Origin: Polymorphobacter multimanifer | Lineage (GTDB): Bacteria > Pseudomonadota > Alphaproteobacteria > Sphingomonadales > Sphingomonadaceae | Direction: 5' to 3' | Assembly: GCF_014205635.1 (NCBI RefSeq) | Contig: NZ_JACIIV010000005.1 | Span: forward strand, 1-64,000 | DNA: 64,000 nucleotides | Part shown: piece by piece, positions 25,123 through 35,216 of the stretch | How positions within the stretch are numbered: position 1 is the first letter of the stretch | How the letters are laid out: each line of letters begins with the position of its first letter | Notes under the pieces: generated by a model | What the model was told of the DNA's origin: nothing | What the model saw: the letters and a program-made list of their open reading frames with translations, nothing else | Databases searched by the model: none | Program-made: the position numbers and the translations under genes

Positions 25123-26382
25123 TCAGGCGAGGCCGGCCCGCACCAGCGGGTCGGCAACCGGATGGTGCATCTTCAGCGGCACCGTCACATCGGCGAGCAT
25201 CGCAGGGTCGATCCGGCTTCCGGCTTCCACCAGCGCCTTGCCCTGCACATAGTCGCGCGCTGCATTCACACAATCGAGCGCCACCACCCGGCCGTCCTTC
25301 AGATAGACAAGGCTGAACGCCCGTGCCGCAGGGTCGCCGCGCAGCACCGTGGCATCATGGCCGGTGGAAAGCCCCACCGTCTGCAGCCGCAGGTCATACT
25401 GGTTGGACCAGAACCAGGGCACTGCATGATAGGGCTTGGGATTGCCGGTGAGCACCCGCGCCACCGTGGTGGCCATGTCATTGGCGTTCTGCACCGATTC
25501 GAGCCGGATCAGGGCATCATCGGCAAAGCTGTTGATGTGCGCCGCACAATCCCCGATCGCGAAGATGTGCGGCAGCGAAGTGCGGCACAGTGCGTCCACC
25601 TCCACGCCCATTGTGCCCGCCGCCCCCGCGGCGAGCAGCGGCGCCACCGCCGGCACGATGCCTATGCCGACGATCACCAGATCGGCAGCAATCCGCTCGC
25701 CGCCCTCCAGCACCACGCCATCCGCCCGGCCATCGGTGCCGCTGACGGCGGTGACGAACACGCCGGTGCGCACCTCGACGCCGTGTGCGCGATGCTCCGC
25801 CTCGTAGAAGTGCGAGAGCGGCGGCCCGGCCACGCGCGCCAGCACCCGGTCGAGCGCCTCCAGCACGATCACCTGCTTGCCGCGCTTGGCGAGCACCGCC
25901 GCGGCCTCCAGCCCGATATAGCCGCCGCCGACAATCACGACTCGCATCGCGGTGCCGAGCTCAGCCTTCAGCGCCTCGACATCGGCATGGGTGCGGATGG
26001 CGTGGATGCCGCCCAGGTCGTGGCCTTCGCACGCCAGCCGGCGTGCCGCTCCGCCGGCCGCCCAGATCAACTCCCCATAGCCGATCCGCTCTCCCGCCGA
26101 GGTGGTCGCTACCTGCCCGGCGGCGTCCACGCCATCGATCCGGCAGCTGGTCAGCATCGTCACACTCCGGTCCGCCCAGAAGCTTTCGGGCCGGATCAGC
26201 ATCCGCTCGAAGCTCTTTTCGCCCGCGAGAAAGTCCTTGGAAAGCGGCGGCCGCTCGTAAGGCAGCTCGGGCTCCTCGCCGGCAATGGCAATGGTGCCGG
26301 CAAATCCCTGCTGGCGCAGCGCGATCGCCGCCGCTGCCCCGGCATGGCCCGCACCCACGATCAGCACATCGAAGTGTTGCAT
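25123..26382 (-). CDS. FAD-dependent NAD(P)H oxidoreductase, ferredoxin/rubredoxin reductase type
   Basis: A 419-residue flavoprotein that passes electrons from NAD(P)H to a ferredoxin or rubredoxin. Motifs: FAD-binding VLIVGAGHAGAAAA near the N-terminus, YERPPLSKDFLAG, NAD-binding VVIVGGGYIGLEAAAVLA and the flavin-contact IFAIGDCAAH. ATG 26382 has GAGGAGG eight bases upstream; the Met 13 codons earlier has no such site. Partners are often a cytochrome P450 or Rieske oxygenase; none is in the window. Its nearness to the GMC/epoxide hydrolase pair suggests one oxidative catabolic group. Confidence 0.9.
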   Translation of the reverse strand: MQHFDVLIVGAGHAGAAAAIALRQQGFAGTIAIAGEEPELPYERPPLSKDFLAGEKSFERMLIRPESFWADRSVTMLTSCRIDGVDAAGQVATTSAGERIGYGELIWAAGGAARRLACEGHDLGGIHAIRTHADVEALKAELGTAMRVVIVGGGYIGLEAAAVLAKRGKQVIVLEALDRVLARVAGPPLSHFYEAEHRAHGVEVRTGVFVTAVSGTDGRADGVVLEGGERIAADLVIVGIGIVPAVAPLLAAGAAGTMGVEVDALCRTSLPHIFAIGDCAAHINSFADDALIRLESVQNANDMATTVARVLTGNPKPYHAVPWFWSNQYDLRLQTVGLSTGHDATVLRGDPAARAFSLVYLKDGRVVALDCVNAARDYVQGKALVEAGSRIDPAMLADVTVPLKMHHPVADPLVRAGLA

Positions 26383-26468
26383 TGCAATTGCCTCCTCGCG
26401 CCCTGCTAAGCTGCCGCACAAGGGGTCGCAAGCTTCCCAACACCGCTGGCGCCTGTCACAAGGCGCGC

Positions 26469-27341
26469 ATGGACCTTGCAGCCCATCCCGATTCCGCCGC
26501 CTGGGGTCATCTCGTGCCGCGCACGCCGCTGGTGCGCCGGCTGCTGGCGCGCAATCCCTCGCCCTTCACCTTCACCGGCACCGGCACCTTTGTCGTGGGC
26601 CATGGCACGGTGGCGGTCATCGATCCTGGCCCTGCCGATCCGGCGCACATCGCCGCCCTGCTCGAAGGGCTGGCGGGTGAAACGGTGAGCCATATCCTCG
26701 TCACCCACACGCATATGGACCACAGCCCTGCAGCGCCCGCCATCAAGGCCGCCACCGGGGCGCAGATCATCGGCTGCGCGCCGCTGGTGCTCGCCGATGA
26801 CGGCCCGCGTGCCGATGCCGGCTTCGACCCGAGCTACGCCCCCGATGCGGTGATGGCCGAAGGCGACAGCGTCTCCGGCCCCGGCTGGACGCTCACTGCC
26901 GTCGCCACGCCGGGCCACACCAGCAACCACCTCTGCTTCGCGCTGGCGGAAGAATCCGCCCTTTTCACGGGCGATCATGTCATGGGCTGGTCCACCACCG
27001 TGGTGGCGCCGCCCGATGGCAACATGACCGCCTATATGGCCAGCCTGCGCAAGCTGCTCGAGCGCGAGGACCGCATCTACCATCCCACGCACGGCGAAGC
27101 GGTCACCGATCCGCAGCGCTTCGTTCGCGGCCTCATCACCCACCGCAAGCAGCGCGAGACGCAGATACTGAAGCATCTCGCAGGCGGCCCGCAGGCGATC
27201 CCGGTGATGGTCGCAGCCATGTATTCGGGCGTCGACAAGCGCCTTCACCCCGCCGCCGGCCGCTCGGTGCTGGCGCATCTTTTCGATCTGCAGGCGCGCG
27301 GCCTTGTCGTGCCTGCAGATGACCATTGGACCCTCGCATGA
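26469..27341 (+). CDS. MBL-fold metallo-hydrolase (LACTB2-like)
   Basis: A 290-residue metallo-beta-lactamase-fold hydrolase. The metal site is His80-Thr-His82-Met-Asp84-His85, with further ligands in ATPGHTSNHLCF and FTGDHVMGW. The C-terminal 80 residues (HRKQRETQILKHLAGGPQ and onward) form the winged-helix extension of the LACTB2/glyoxalase II-like group. The start is Met at 26469; the frame stays open far upstream but that part only mirrors the divergent flavoprotein gene. It overlaps the DUF4230 gene by 4 nt (ATGA). Substrate unknown. Confidence 0.88.
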   Translation: MDLAAHPDSAAWGHLVPRTPLVRRLLARNPSPFTFTGTGTFVVGHGTVAVIDPGPADPAHIAALLEGLAGETVSHILVTHTHMDHSPAAPAIKAATGAQIIGCAPLVLADDGPRADAGFDPSYAPDAVMAEGDSVSGPGWTLTAVATPGHTSNHLCFALAEESALFTGDHVMGWSTTVVAPPDGNMTAYMASLRKLLEREDRIYHPTHGEAVTDPQRFVRGLITHRKQRETQILKHLAGGPQAIPVMVAAMYSGVDKRLHPAAGRSVLAHLFDLQARGLVVPADDHWTLA

Positions 27342-27991
27342 TTCGTGTTCTCCTCGGCCTCGTGGCTGGCCTGGTGCTGGCGTTCGCCGCCGTCACCCTC
27401 ATCCCCGAATATTTGCCCTCCTGGCTCGGTGGCCGCGCGCCGGTGCTCAGCGTTGCCGACACCACGCTGCAGGCGATCCAGCGCCAGCAGCGGCTGACGG
27501 TGATGACCGCGCGGCTCAACAGCACCATCACTTCGCGCCAGCAGCGGCTCGGCGGGCTGCTCTCGGCTTCGAAGACGCTCATCATCCCCGGTACCATCCG
27601 CTATGAGGTCGATCTGTCGGCGCTCAAGCTGGAAACGATGCGGTGGAACAAGGAAGAGCAAACGCTGACCATCTTCGCACCGCGCCCGGTCATCGCCGGC
27701 CCCGAGGTCGATCTCACCCGCACCACCGAATACAAGGATGGCGCGCTGCTGCTCGCCTTCACCGATGTCGAAAAGGCGTTCGACACCGCCAACCGCGCCG
27801 CCGTCGCCGCCAACATGCGCGCGCAGGGTGCAAGCCGGGGATTGGTCGATCTCGCCGACGAGGCCGCGCGGGACACGATCGGCCGGCTTTTCCTGCTGCC
27901 GCTCATCACCGCGGGCCATGCCGATGCCAGGGTCAAGGTCACCTTCGTGACCCCGCCCAGGCCCGACCTCACCACCCCGCCACAGGAATAG
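27338..27991 (+). CDS. DUF4230 membrane-anchored protein
   Basis: A 217-residue protein with one N-terminal transmembrane helix ([19 protein letters not shown]) and a periplasmic DUF4230 domain: [14 protein letters not shown], then [15 protein letters not shown] and a C-terminal helical part. The function of the family is not known. It is translationally coupled to the MBL hydrolase and precedes nadA by 2 nt, so it probably shares the nad transcript. Confidence 0.82.
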   Translation: MIRVLLGLVAGLVLAFAAVTLIPEYLPSWLGGRAPVLSVADTTLQAIQRQQRLTVMTARLNSTITSRQQRLGGLLSASKTLIIPGTIRYEVDLSALKLETMRWNKEEQTLTIFAPRPVIAGPEVDLTRTTEYKDGALLLAFTDVEKAFDTANRAAVAANMRAQGASRGLVDLADEAARDTIGRLFLLPLITAGHADARVKVTFVTPPRPDLTTPPQE

Positions 27992-27993
27992 CC

Positions 27994-29004
27994 ATGGACG
28001 CTCGCTTGAACCCGCTTGGGGGTATCCCGCAAAACGCTTCCGGCACCCAGCTCGACCTGAAGGCCGAGATCAGGCGGCTGGCAAAGGAGAAGAACGCCGT
28101 CATCCTGGCGCATTATTACCAGGACCCGGAAATCCAGGACCTTGCCGATTTCGTCGGCGACAGCCTCGATCTCAGCCGCAAGGCCGCTGCCACCGATGCC
28201 GATGTCATCGCCTTTTGCGGCGTCAAGTTCATGGCCGAAGTGGCGAAGATCCTCAGTCCGCAGAAGATCGTGGTGCTGCCCGACCTCAAGGCCGGTTGCA
28301 GCCTCGAAGACAGTTGCCCGCCCGAGGACTTTGCGCGCTTCCGCCGCGCCCACCCCGATCACATCAGCCTCACCTACATCAACTGCTCGGCGGCGGTGAA
28401 GGCGGAGAGCGACATCATCGTCACCTCGAGCTCGGCCGAAAAGATCATCAACCAGCTGCCGCGCGACCAGAAGATCCTGTTCGCCCCCGACAAGCACCTC
28501 GGCGCCTGGCTCAACCGCAAGACCGGCCGCGACATGCTGCTCTGGGACGGCAGCTGCATCGTCCATGAGCGATTCTCGGTGACCGAGTTGCTCAAGCTCA
28601 AGGCGCTGCACCCCGCCGCCCCGGTGCTGGCGCACCCCGAATGCCCCGAAGCGATCCTCGATCTGGCGCATTACGTCGGCGCCACCAGCGGCATCCTCAA
28701 CTATGCGCTGAATTCGCCCGAGCCGGTCGTCATCGTCGCCACCGAGCCCAACATCATTCACCAGATGCAGCTGAAGGCCCCGCACAAGACCTTCATCGGC
28801 GCACCGGGAGCGGACGGCAATTGCGGCTGCAACATGTGCCCGTACATGGCGCTCAACACGCTGCAAAAGCTGCATCTCGCACTCCGTGACCTCAAGCCGG
28901 AGATCACCGTGCCCGAAGATGTTCGCGTGAAGGCAAAGATCAGCCTCGACCGGATGCTCGAGATGGCGTCGGCAGTCTCGGACGTGCCCGTTCGTGGTGA
29001 TTGA
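27994..29004 (+). CDS. nadA: quinolinate synthase A
   Basis: A 336-residue iron-sulfur enzyme that condenses iminoaspartate with dihydroxyacetone phosphate to quinolinate in NAD synthesis. Cluster ligands are Cys102 ([10 protein letters not shown]), Cys217 (HPECPEAI) and one of the cysteines in [10 protein letters not shown] (277, 279, 282). The early [19 protein letters not shown] is also diagnostic. AGGA precedes the start. It overlaps nadC by 11 nt. The nadB or aspartate dehydrogenase that would feed it is not in the window. Confidence 0.96.
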   Translation: MDARLNPLGGIPQNASGTQLDLKAEIRRLAKEKNAVILAHYYQDPEIQDLADFVGDSLDLSRKAAATDADVIAFCGVKFMAEVAKILSPQKIVVLPDLKAGCSLEDSCPPEDFARFRRAHPDHISLTYINCSAAVKAESDIIVTSSSAEKIINQLPRDQKILFAPDKHLGAWLNRKTGRDMLLWDGSCIVHERFSVTELLKLKALHPAAPVLAHPECPEAILDLAHYVGATSGILNYALNSPEPVVIVATEPNIIHQMQLKAPHKTFIGAPGADGNCGCNMCPYMALNTLQKLHLALRDLKPEITVPEDVRVKAKISLDRMLEMASAVSDVPVRGD

Positions 29005-29827
29005 GGATTTCGACCTGCCCGGCTTCATCGCCGCCACGCTCGCCGAGGATCTGGGGCAGGGGGGCGACATCACGTCGGCCGCCACCATCCCCGCCGATGC
29101 CATGCTCACCGCGGTGATGAACAGCCGCGATGCCGTGACCGTCGCCGGCCTTCCCGTCGCCGCGATGTTTTTCCAGGCGCTCGATCCGGATGCCGAGATC
29201 ACCACCCATGCCGCGGAGGGCACCGCCGTTCCCCCCGGCACCGTGCTGATGACGATTCGCGGCAACGCCCGAGCCGTGCTGGCGGCGGAACGCAGCGCGC
29301 TGAACACCGCCCAGCATCTGACCGGAATCGCCACGCTCACCCGCGCGCATGTCGATGCGATCGCCGGCACCGGCGCCACGCTGCTCGACACGCGCAAGAC
29401 GCTGCCCGGGATGCGAATGCTCGAGAAATACGCCACACGCATGGGCGGCGCCACCAACCACCGGCTGCGGCTCGATGATGGCGTGCTCATCAAGGACAAT
29501 CACATCGCCGTCGCCGGTTCGGTCGAAGCTGCCGTCAGCGCCGCCAAGGCCGCCGGGCTGAGCGGCATCGTCGTCGAAGTCGATACGCTCGACCAGATCG
29601 AGCCTGCGCTGGCCGCCGGCGCTGACCGGCTGCTGCTCGACAACATGCCGCCGCCGGTGCTGCGCCAGGCGCTCGCGATCATTGCCGGCCGCGTCCCGTC
29701 GGAAGCGTCGGGCGGCGTCAACCTGCAGACCATCCGCGCCATCGCCGAAACCGGCGTCACCTATATCAGCGTCGGCCGCATCACCCAGAGCGCGCCCGCC
29801 GCCGATATCGGGCTGGACTTCGCCTAA
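28994..29827 (+). CDS. nadC: nicotinate-nucleotide diphosphorylase (carboxylating)
   Basis: A 277-residue quinolinate phosphoribosyltransferase that makes nicotinate mononucleotide from the NadA product and PRPP. Motifs: [50 protein letters not shown] and [12 protein letters not shown]. It starts at GTG 28994 (or the adjacent GTG 28997) inside the nadA 3' end, so the two are coupled. Its end overlaps the convergent DUF4112 gene by 4 nt. Confidence 0.95.
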   Translation: MVIEDFDLPGFIAATLAEDLGQGGDITSAATIPADAMLTAVMNSRDAVTVAGLPVAAMFFQALDPDAEITTHAAEGTAVPPGTVLMTIRGNARAVLAAERSALNTAQHLTGIATLTRAHVDAIAGTGATLLDTRKTLPGMRMLEKYATRMGGATNHRLRLDDGVLIKDNHIAVAGSVEAAVSAAKAAGLSGIVVEVDTLDQIEPALAAGADRLLLDNMPPPVLRQALAIIAGRVPSEASGGVNLQTIRAIAETGVTYISVGRITQSAPAADIGLDFA

Positions 29828-30249
29828 AGGGCGTCGATGACCGCAGTGCCGGGGTGGTGCTTGTCGAGGTGCCGCTTGATCAGCCGCAAATTCTTCGTGT
29901 TCGAGCGGAACAGCACATCGAAGGCGTCGCCCACCAGCGGCACCGCACCCACCATCGTGTCGAAGCCGACATTCGCCAGCATTCGCGCGATCGTCCAGCG
30001 CGGCAGCCCGAGGTTGCGCGCCTCCCACACGATGTAAAGCCCCATCGCCCCGGCGGCGAGATCGCCGATCACCGGGATAAACCCCATCAATGCATCGAGC
30101 CCGACCGGAATGCGCGTGCCCGGGATCACCGTCACCCGCTCGAGCAGCCGCTCGGCCGCCTCGACACGCCGCCGCACTGCCGCAGGCTCACGCCCGGCCC
30201 ACTCCGCCAGCTGCACGTTCGAAAACATCGCAGTCGCCAACGCCGTCAC
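29824..30249 (-). CDS. DUF4112 small membrane protein
   Basis: A 141-residue protein of the DUF4112 family. The body shows RIPVGLDALMGFIPVIGD, which begins the first hydrophobic segment, and a second segment around FDTMVGAVPLVGDAFDVLF followed by a basic tail. The alternation of hydrophobic stretches and PVIGD/PLVGD motifs is characteristic. The function is unknown. It is convergent with nadC, sharing 4 nt at the stop codons, and lies downstream of purL on the minus strand. Confidence 0.82.
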   Translation of the reverse strand: MTALATAMFSNVQLAEWAGREPAAVRRRVEAAERLLERVTVIPGTRIPVGLDALMGFIPVIGDLAAGAMGLYIVWEARNLGLPRWTIARMLANVGFDTMVGAVPLVGDAFDVLFRSNTKNLRLIKRHLDKHHPGTAVIDAL

Positions 30250-30300
30250 TCCCGCAGCGCCATGCTGCCACCTGGAAATGTGGCCCTGCCGAGCCGTGAT

Positions 30301-32469
30301 TCAAGTGGCGCCGTGCAGCATCGCCGGCAGCGCCTCGCGGTGTGCCGCCCGCAGCGCCGCCAGCGCGATTCCCGCCACCAGCGCGCCGCCCGTCCGCCCG
30401 ATCCGCCGCACCGGAACAGCACCCGCCGGCAACTCCGTTCCGGCTGCCACCGTCACGAGATACCGCCCCTGGTCTTCGCCGAACGCAGCACCCGCGTTCA
30501 TCGCCTCCACCTCCGCACCGATGCCACCAGCCAGCGCCATCTCCGCCAGCGCCACCAGCAGCCCGCCATCCGAAAGGTCATGCACCGCCGTCACAAGATC
30601 GTCGGCGATAAGCCCCGCCACATAATCTCCCGCCGCGCGCTCGGCCGCCAGGTCGACCGCCGGCGGCGTCCCCTCCTCGCGGCCATGCAATTCGCGCAGC
30701 CACAGGGACTGGCCCAGATGCCCGCCGTCCTCGCCCACCAGCCAGATGTCCTCGCCCTCGGCCTTGAACCCGAGCGTCATCACCCTGGTCCAGTCGGCGA
30801 TCAGCCCCACCCCGCCGATCGCCGGGGTGGGCATGATCGCCGCCCCGCCGCCGGTTGCACGGCTTTCGTTGTAAAGGCTCACATTGCCCGACACGACCGG
30901 ATAGTCGAGCGCCCTGCACGCCTCGGCCATCCCCTCGATGCACCCCACCAGCTGCCCCATCACCACCGGGTTCTGCGGGCTGGCGAAGTTGAGGCAGTTG
31001 GTGATCGCCAATGGCCTTGCCCCCACCGAAATCAGGTTGCGCCAGCTCTCCGCCACCGCCTGCTTGCCGCCCTCCACAGGGTCGGCAAAGCAGTAGCGCG
31101 GCGTGCAATCGGTGGTCAGCGCCAGCGCCTTGGCCGTGCCGTGCACGCGCACCACCGCGGCATCGCCGCCCGGCCGCTGCACCGTGTCGGCGCCGACCAT
31201 ATGGTCATATTGCTCCCAGATCCACGCCCGCGAGCAAAGGTCCGCACTGCCCATCAGCCGCAGCAGGTCCCCCCCCACATCGTCGCCCCCGGGCACATCG
31301 CCGAGCAGCGCGCGCGGCGGCGTGCGCACCCAGGGCCGGTCATATTTCGGCGCGGCGTCGGCCAGCGGCTCGAGCGGAATCCGCCCCACTTCCTCGCCGT
31401 GGAAGGTCATCGTCAGGTCGCCACCGGCCACCACTTCGCCGATCACCGCGAAATCCAGCCCCCATTTGGCGAAAATGGCTTCGGCAAAATCCTCGCGCCC
31501 GGGCTTCAGCACCATCAGCATCCGCTCCTGGCTCTCCGAAAGCATCATCTCATAGGGCGTCATCCTCGCCTCGCGGCACGGCACGCGGTCGAGATCGAGC
31601 CGGAGGCCCACCCCGCCCTTCGACGCCATCTCCACGCTCGACGAGGTCAGCCCCGCTGCCCCCATGTCCTGAATCGCCACGATCGCATCCGATGCCATCA
31701 GTTCGAGGCACGCCTCGATCAGCAGCTTCTCGGTAAACGGGTCGCCCACCTGCACGGTGGGGCGCTTCTCGTCGCTGTTCTCGTCGAACTCGGCCGAGGC
31801 CATTGTCGCGCCATGGATGCCGTCGCGGCCGGTCCTGGAGCCGACATAGATGACCGGATTGCCGATGCCCGCTGCCGCCGAGTAGAAAATCTTGTCGGCC
31901 TTCGCGATCCCCACGGTCATCGCGTTGACGATGATGTTGCCATTGTAGCTCGGGTGGAAGATCGTTTCTCCCCCCACCGTCGGCACACCGACGCAATTGC
32001 CATAGCCGCCGATGCCGGCCACCACGCCCTTCACCAGATGCCGCATCCGCGGCGCATCGATGGCGCCGAAGCGCAGCGCGTTCATGTTGGCGATCGGCCG
32101 CGCCCCCATGGTGAACACATCGCGCAAGATGCCGCCCACGCCGGTCGCCGCCCCCTGATAGGGCTCGATGAAGCTCGGATGGTTGTGGCTTTCCATCTTG
32201 AAGATGGCAGCATCACCATCGCCGATGTCGATCACGCCGGCATTCTCGCCCGGCCCGCAGATCACCCAGGGTGCTTGCGTGGGCAGCTTCGCCAGATGCA
32301 TCCGCGAAGACTTGTAGCTGCAATGTTCGGACCACATCACCGAAAAGATGCCCAGCTCGAGCATGTTGGGCTCGCGGCCCATCGCGGCGAGCACCCGCTC
32401 GTATTCCTCGGGCGTGAAGCCATGGTCGGCGACGATCTGCGGGGTGATGGCGGGTTCGGCTGGGCTCAT
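30301..32469 (-). CDS. purL: phosphoribosylformylglycinamidine synthase subunit PurL
   Basis: A 722-residue small-type PurL, the ATP-dependent synthetase of the fourth step of purine synthesis; it needs PurS and the glutaminase PurQ, both encoded at 38.5-39.4 kb. Diagnostic sequence: [12 protein letters not shown] near the N-terminus, [18 protein letters not shown], and [12 protein letters not shown]. Both AIRS-like halves are present, so the protein is full length. In many alphaproteobacteria purL directly follows purQ; here 6.7 kb of unrelated genes lie between. Confidence 0.96.
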   Translation of the reverse strand: MSPAEPAITPQIVADHGFTPEEYERVLAAMGREPNMLELGIFSVMWSEHCSYKSSRMHLAKLPTQAPWVICGPGENAGVIDIGDGDAAIFKMESHNHPSFIEPYQGAATGVGGILRDVFTMGARPIANMNALRFGAIDAPRMRHLVKGVVAGIGGYGNCVGVPTVGGETIFHPSYNGNIIVNAMTVGIAKADKIFYSAAAGIGNPVIYVGSRTGRDGIHGATMASAEFDENSDEKRPTVQVGDPFTEKLLIEACLELMASDAIVAIQDMGAAGLTSSSVEMASKGGVGLRLDLDRVPCREARMTPYEMMLSESQERMLMVLKPGREDFAEAIFAKWGLDFAVIGEVVAGGDLTMTFHGEEVGRIPLEPLADAAPKYDRPWVRTPPRALLGDVPGGDDVGGDLLRLMGSADLCSRAWIWEQYDHMVGADTVQRPGGDAAVVRVHGTAKALALTTDCTPRYCFADPVEGGKQAVAESWRNLISVGARPLAITNCLNFASPQNPVVMGQLVGCIEGMAEACRALDYPVVSGNVSLYNESRATGGGAAIMPTPAIGGVGLIADWTRVMTLGFKAEGEDIWLVGEDGGHLGQSLWLRELHGREEGTPPAVDLAAERAAGDYVAGLIADDLVTAVHDLSDGGLLVALAEMALAGGIGAEVEAMNAGAAFGEDQGRYLVTVAAGTELPAGAVPVRRIGRTGGALVAGIALAALRAAHREALPAMLHGAT

Positions 32470-32500
32470 GCGGCGCGGATAGCGGCTCGCCCGCCGCTTG

Positions 32501-32812
32501 TCATGTGGTGATGCCCGCCACCCCTACCGCAGCACCGCCGGCAACCAGCAACACCACCAGCCCGATGAGCAACGGCTTGTTCCGCTCGGCATGGACGAAG
32601 CGGCTGATGACGGAATCATTCTTCTTGCCACCCACCGCCCAGACCAGCAGCGCCGCCCAGAGCAGCAACGACAGCAGCGAAAGGATGTTGAGCCGCGCCA
32701 GCATCCGCCGATCGGGATGCCGCCGCGCAAAGGCAATGACAGAAGGAATGAAGTTGAAGATCAATACCCCGAGCGTCACCCAGGCAATCAACGTCCAATC
32801 GAGCGTCCCCAT
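32501..32812 (-). CDS. small membrane protein resembling superinfection-immunity (Imm) family
   Basis: A 103-residue protein with about three membrane segments. The first two hairpin helices match the phage T4 Imm-like pattern: [16 protein letters not shown], a short loop with Asn ([10 protein letters not shown]), then [18 protein letters not shown]; a third helix ([18 protein letters not shown]) ends the protein. ATG 32812 has GGGAGG with about 5-nt spacing, which rules out the longer upstream extension. The family name comes from blocking phage DNA entry, but chromosomal members are mostly uncharacterised and a household role is possible. Confidence 0.6.
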   Translation of the reverse strand: MGTLDWTLIAWVTLGVLIFNFIPSVIAFARRHPDRRMLARLNILSLLSLLLWAALLVWAVGGKKNDSVISRFVHAERNKPLLIGLVVLLVAGGAAVGVAGITT

Positions 32813-32839
32813 TCTCGCCTCCCGACATGCCGTATTGCC

Positions 32840-32867
32840 GATATAATACACAATCGCGTCTTGGCAA
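32840..32867 (-). promoter_or_regulatory. promoter for the Imm-like gene
   Basis: On the minus strand TTGCCA (complement of 32862-32867), a 16-bp spacer and TATATC (complement of 32840-32845) form a sigma-70-like promoter about 27 nt before the gene start. It sits in a short AT-rich island between divergent genes. Confidence 0.45.
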
Positions 32868-32917
32868 TTCCCCATCGGGCGCTATGGGTTAGGATCCCAG
32901 CTGAACAAGGTGCACGC

Positions 32918-34249
32918 ATGCCCCGCACCCGGCCCGACGGCCGCAAGACCCAGATCGTGATCGTCGGCGGCGGTGCCGGCGGCCTCGAACTCGTGCGCAA
33001 GCTCGCCAGCCACTATGATGCGCAGGATTTCGACATCATCCTCGTCGATCGCAACACCAGCCATATCTGGAAGCCGCTGCTCCACGAGGTCGCCGCCGGC
33101 TCGCTCGATGCCAATCTCGACGAGGTGGGCTATCGCGCCCATGCCTTCCGCTGGGGCTATCGCTATTTCGACGGCGCGCTGGAAAGCATCGATCGCGATG
33201 CCCAGCAGATCGTCATCGCCCCGATCATGGACGAGGATGGCTCGGAAGTGATCGGCCGCCACCGCATCCGCTATGATTATCTGGTGCTGGCGGTCGGCTC
33301 GGTGTCCAATGATTTCGGCACGCCGGGCGTCAAGGAACATTGCCTCAGCCTCGAAAGCCGCAAGGACGCCGATCGCTTTCGCCGCAAGCTGCTCAACCAG
33401 TGCCTGCGCGTGTCCCGGCAGATGACGCTCGATCCGGCGTCGGATGCCTTTGCCCGTGTCGCCATCGTCGGCGGCGGCGCCACCGGCGTGGAGCTTGCCG
33501 CCGAGCTTTATTCCGCCGCCACCGCACTCGGCTATTACGGCCTCGAAGTCTTCGACGAGAAGCGCCTGCAGGTCACCCTCATCGAAGCCGGCCCGCGAAT
33601 CCTGCCAGCCCTTCCTGACAAGCTGGCCGCGTCCGCCACTGCCGAACTCGAAGCGCTGGGCGTCCGCGTGCTCGCCGGCACCAAGGTCACCGCCGCCACC
33701 GAAGCCGGGATCGAGACCGCCGGCGGCGAGATGATCCCCGCCGACATCAAGGTCTGGGCCGCCGGGGTGAAGGGGGCGGACTTCCTCGCGCACATCGGCG
33801 GGCTGGAGACAACGCGAAACAACCAGCTCGTCGTCCACCCAACGCTGCAGACCAGCCGCGACGACCGTGTGTTCGCGATCGGCGATTGCGCCCATTTCGT
33901 TCCCGAAGAAGGCGGCAAGCCGATCCCGCCGCGTGCCCAGGCCGCGCACCAGATGGCCACCACCGCCTATCGCAACATCCGCGCGATGATCGAGGGCCGC
34001 GATCTCAAGCCTTTCATCTACAAGGACAATGGCTCACTCGTCAGCCTCGCGCGCTACACCACCGTTGGCAGCCTGATGGGCAATCTCGTCGGCGGTCGCA
34101 TGGCGATCGAGGGCCGGCTGGCGCGCTTCGTCTATGTCAGCCTCTACCGGATGCACCTCTTCGCCATCCATGGCTGGATCAAGGGCATGAGCCTGCTCGT
34201 CATCGGCCATGTCAACCAGGTGGTGCGGCCCAAGCTGAAGCTGCACTGA
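32918..34249 (+). CDS. type II NADH dehydrogenase / FAD-dependent oxidoreductase
   Basis: A 443-residue two-dinucleotide-domain flavoprotein of the NDH-2 family, which passes electrons from NADH to quinone without pumping protons. FAD motif VIVGGGAGGLELVRKLAS; NDH-2-like HIWKPLLHEVAAGSLD; NAD motif VAIVGGGATGVELAAELY; IFAIGDCAHF-like sequence near residue 320 and AAHQMATTAYRNI. The C-terminal 60 residues would form the amphipathic membrane anchor. The ATG is preceded by AAGGTG. The membrane-bound quinone reductase role is inferred from the family. Confidence 0.88.
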   Translation: MPRTRPDGRKTQIVIVGGGAGGLELVRKLASHYDAQDFDIILVDRNTSHIWKPLLHEVAAGSLDANLDEVGYRAHAFRWGYRYFDGALESIDRDAQQIVIAPIMDEDGSEVIGRHRIRYDYLVLAVGSVSNDFGTPGVKEHCLSLESRKDADRFRRKLLNQCLRVSRQMTLDPASDAFARVAIVGGGATGVELAAELYSAATALGYYGLEVFDEKRLQVTLIEAGPRILPALPDKLAASATAELEALGVRVLAGTKVTAATEAGIETAGGEMIPADIKVWAAGVKGADFLAHIGGLETTRNNQLVVHPTLQTSRDDRVFAIGDCAHFVPEEGGKPIPPRAQAAHQMATTAYRNIRAMIEGRDLKPFIYKDNGSLVSLARYTTVGSLMGNLVGGRMAIEGRLARFVYVSLYRMHLFAIHGWIKGMSLLVIGHVNQVVRPKLKLH

Positions 34250-34258
34250 CGTCGGTTA

Positions 34259-35146
34259 TCAGTCCCAACTGAAGCGATAGCCGTAGCTCATCCCCACCGC
34301 AGTTTGCCCGCGCTGGCCACGCTGCCGGATGAGCGACGAATCGGCGACCGTATCGGCGAGCCAATCCTGGCTTGCGAACAGTGTCAACGCGCCGTCACGA
34401 CCCCGCGGGCCGAGGATGCGCGTCACCGAGCCGTTCAGCCCCGCCGAAACCAGCCCGCTGCCGGTGCGAAAGCGCGGCAGGCCGGTGGCTGCCGCCTGGC
34501 GGGCATTGACGCCGAAATACGTGTTGGTGAACGCCGAATCGCCCCAGGCGGCACGGGTACCAAGGCCGTAGCGCCACCCCGAACGCTGCCCGCCGATGGC
34601 GTCGGACCAGGCAAACAGCGTGTCGGCGACCAGACCATCGTGCCCGCCGAATCCCTGCCGAACCTCGGCGCGCAACCTTGCACGACCCTTGGCGAAGCCG
34701 AGCTGCGCAAAGCCCCCGGCCTCGCCCGCCACGCCGATATCGCCCATGCCGCGCAGCGCCGTGCTGCCGCCGCTCACGAGAAACGGCGAGCCGCCGTTGC
34801 TCTCCTGCCGCCCGAAGCGGAGCTTCACCAGCGGGCCGAGCTTCCACCCGCCTCCCTGACCGTCGCGAACATTCACGGCGTTCCAGCCCAGACCATCGGG
34901 CACCGACAGAAAAACATCATCCCGGTAGTTCAACCGCAGATCGGGAAAGACCGACAGCGCCTGATCGCGGCTGCCCTGCCAGGCCGGGCCGTAAAGGGGT
35001 GCGACGCCAATCCCAAGCACCCAGTCCGGCTGCCGCGGCGGTGCAGAAGCGCTGCGCTGGGCGGTGGCGGGCACGCCGGGCGCCGGCTGCGCCATGGCAG
35101 CAGTAGATGTACCGAGGAGGAGCAGTACGAGAAAACCATAGGCCAT
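34259..35146 (-). CDS. MipA/OmpV family outer membrane protein
   Basis: A 295-residue outer-membrane protein with a signal peptide (MAYGFLVLLLLGTSTAAMA) and an alternating beta-strand pattern typical of MipA/OmpV barrels: DWVLGIGVAPLYGPAWQGS at the mature N-terminus, AEVRQGFGGHDGLVADT, and the C-terminal aromatic end VGMSYGYRFSWD. Members are scaffolds or channels for murein enzymes or small solutes; which applies here is unclear. It is convergent with the NDH-2-like gene, 9 nt between stops. Confidence 0.88.
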   Translation of the reverse strand: MAYGFLVLLLLGTSTAAMAQPAPGVPATAQRSASAPPRQPDWVLGIGVAPLYGPAWQGSRDQALSVFPDLRLNYRDDVFLSVPDGLGWNAVNVRDGQGGGWKLGPLVKLRFGRQESNGGSPFLVSGGSTALRGMGDIGVAGEAGGFAQLGFAKGRARLRAEVRQGFGGHDGLVADTLFAWSDAIGGQRSGWRYGLGTRAAWGDSAFTNTYFGVNARQAAATGLPRFRTGSGLVSAGLNGSVTRILGPRGRDGALTLFASQDWLADTVADSSLIRQRGQRGQTAVGMSYGYRFSWD

Positions 35147-35216
35147 GAAACTGTCCTTGCAGAAACTTGGCGCGCCTCATGGAACAATATCGCGTCTCCG
35201 ACAAGTGGAGAGAGGT

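Noticed and set aside
29854-32511. 885-codon plus-strand frame opposite purL
   Set aside because: purL is certain from motifs; the antisense translation is His/Arg/Pro-rich and has no recognisable domain.
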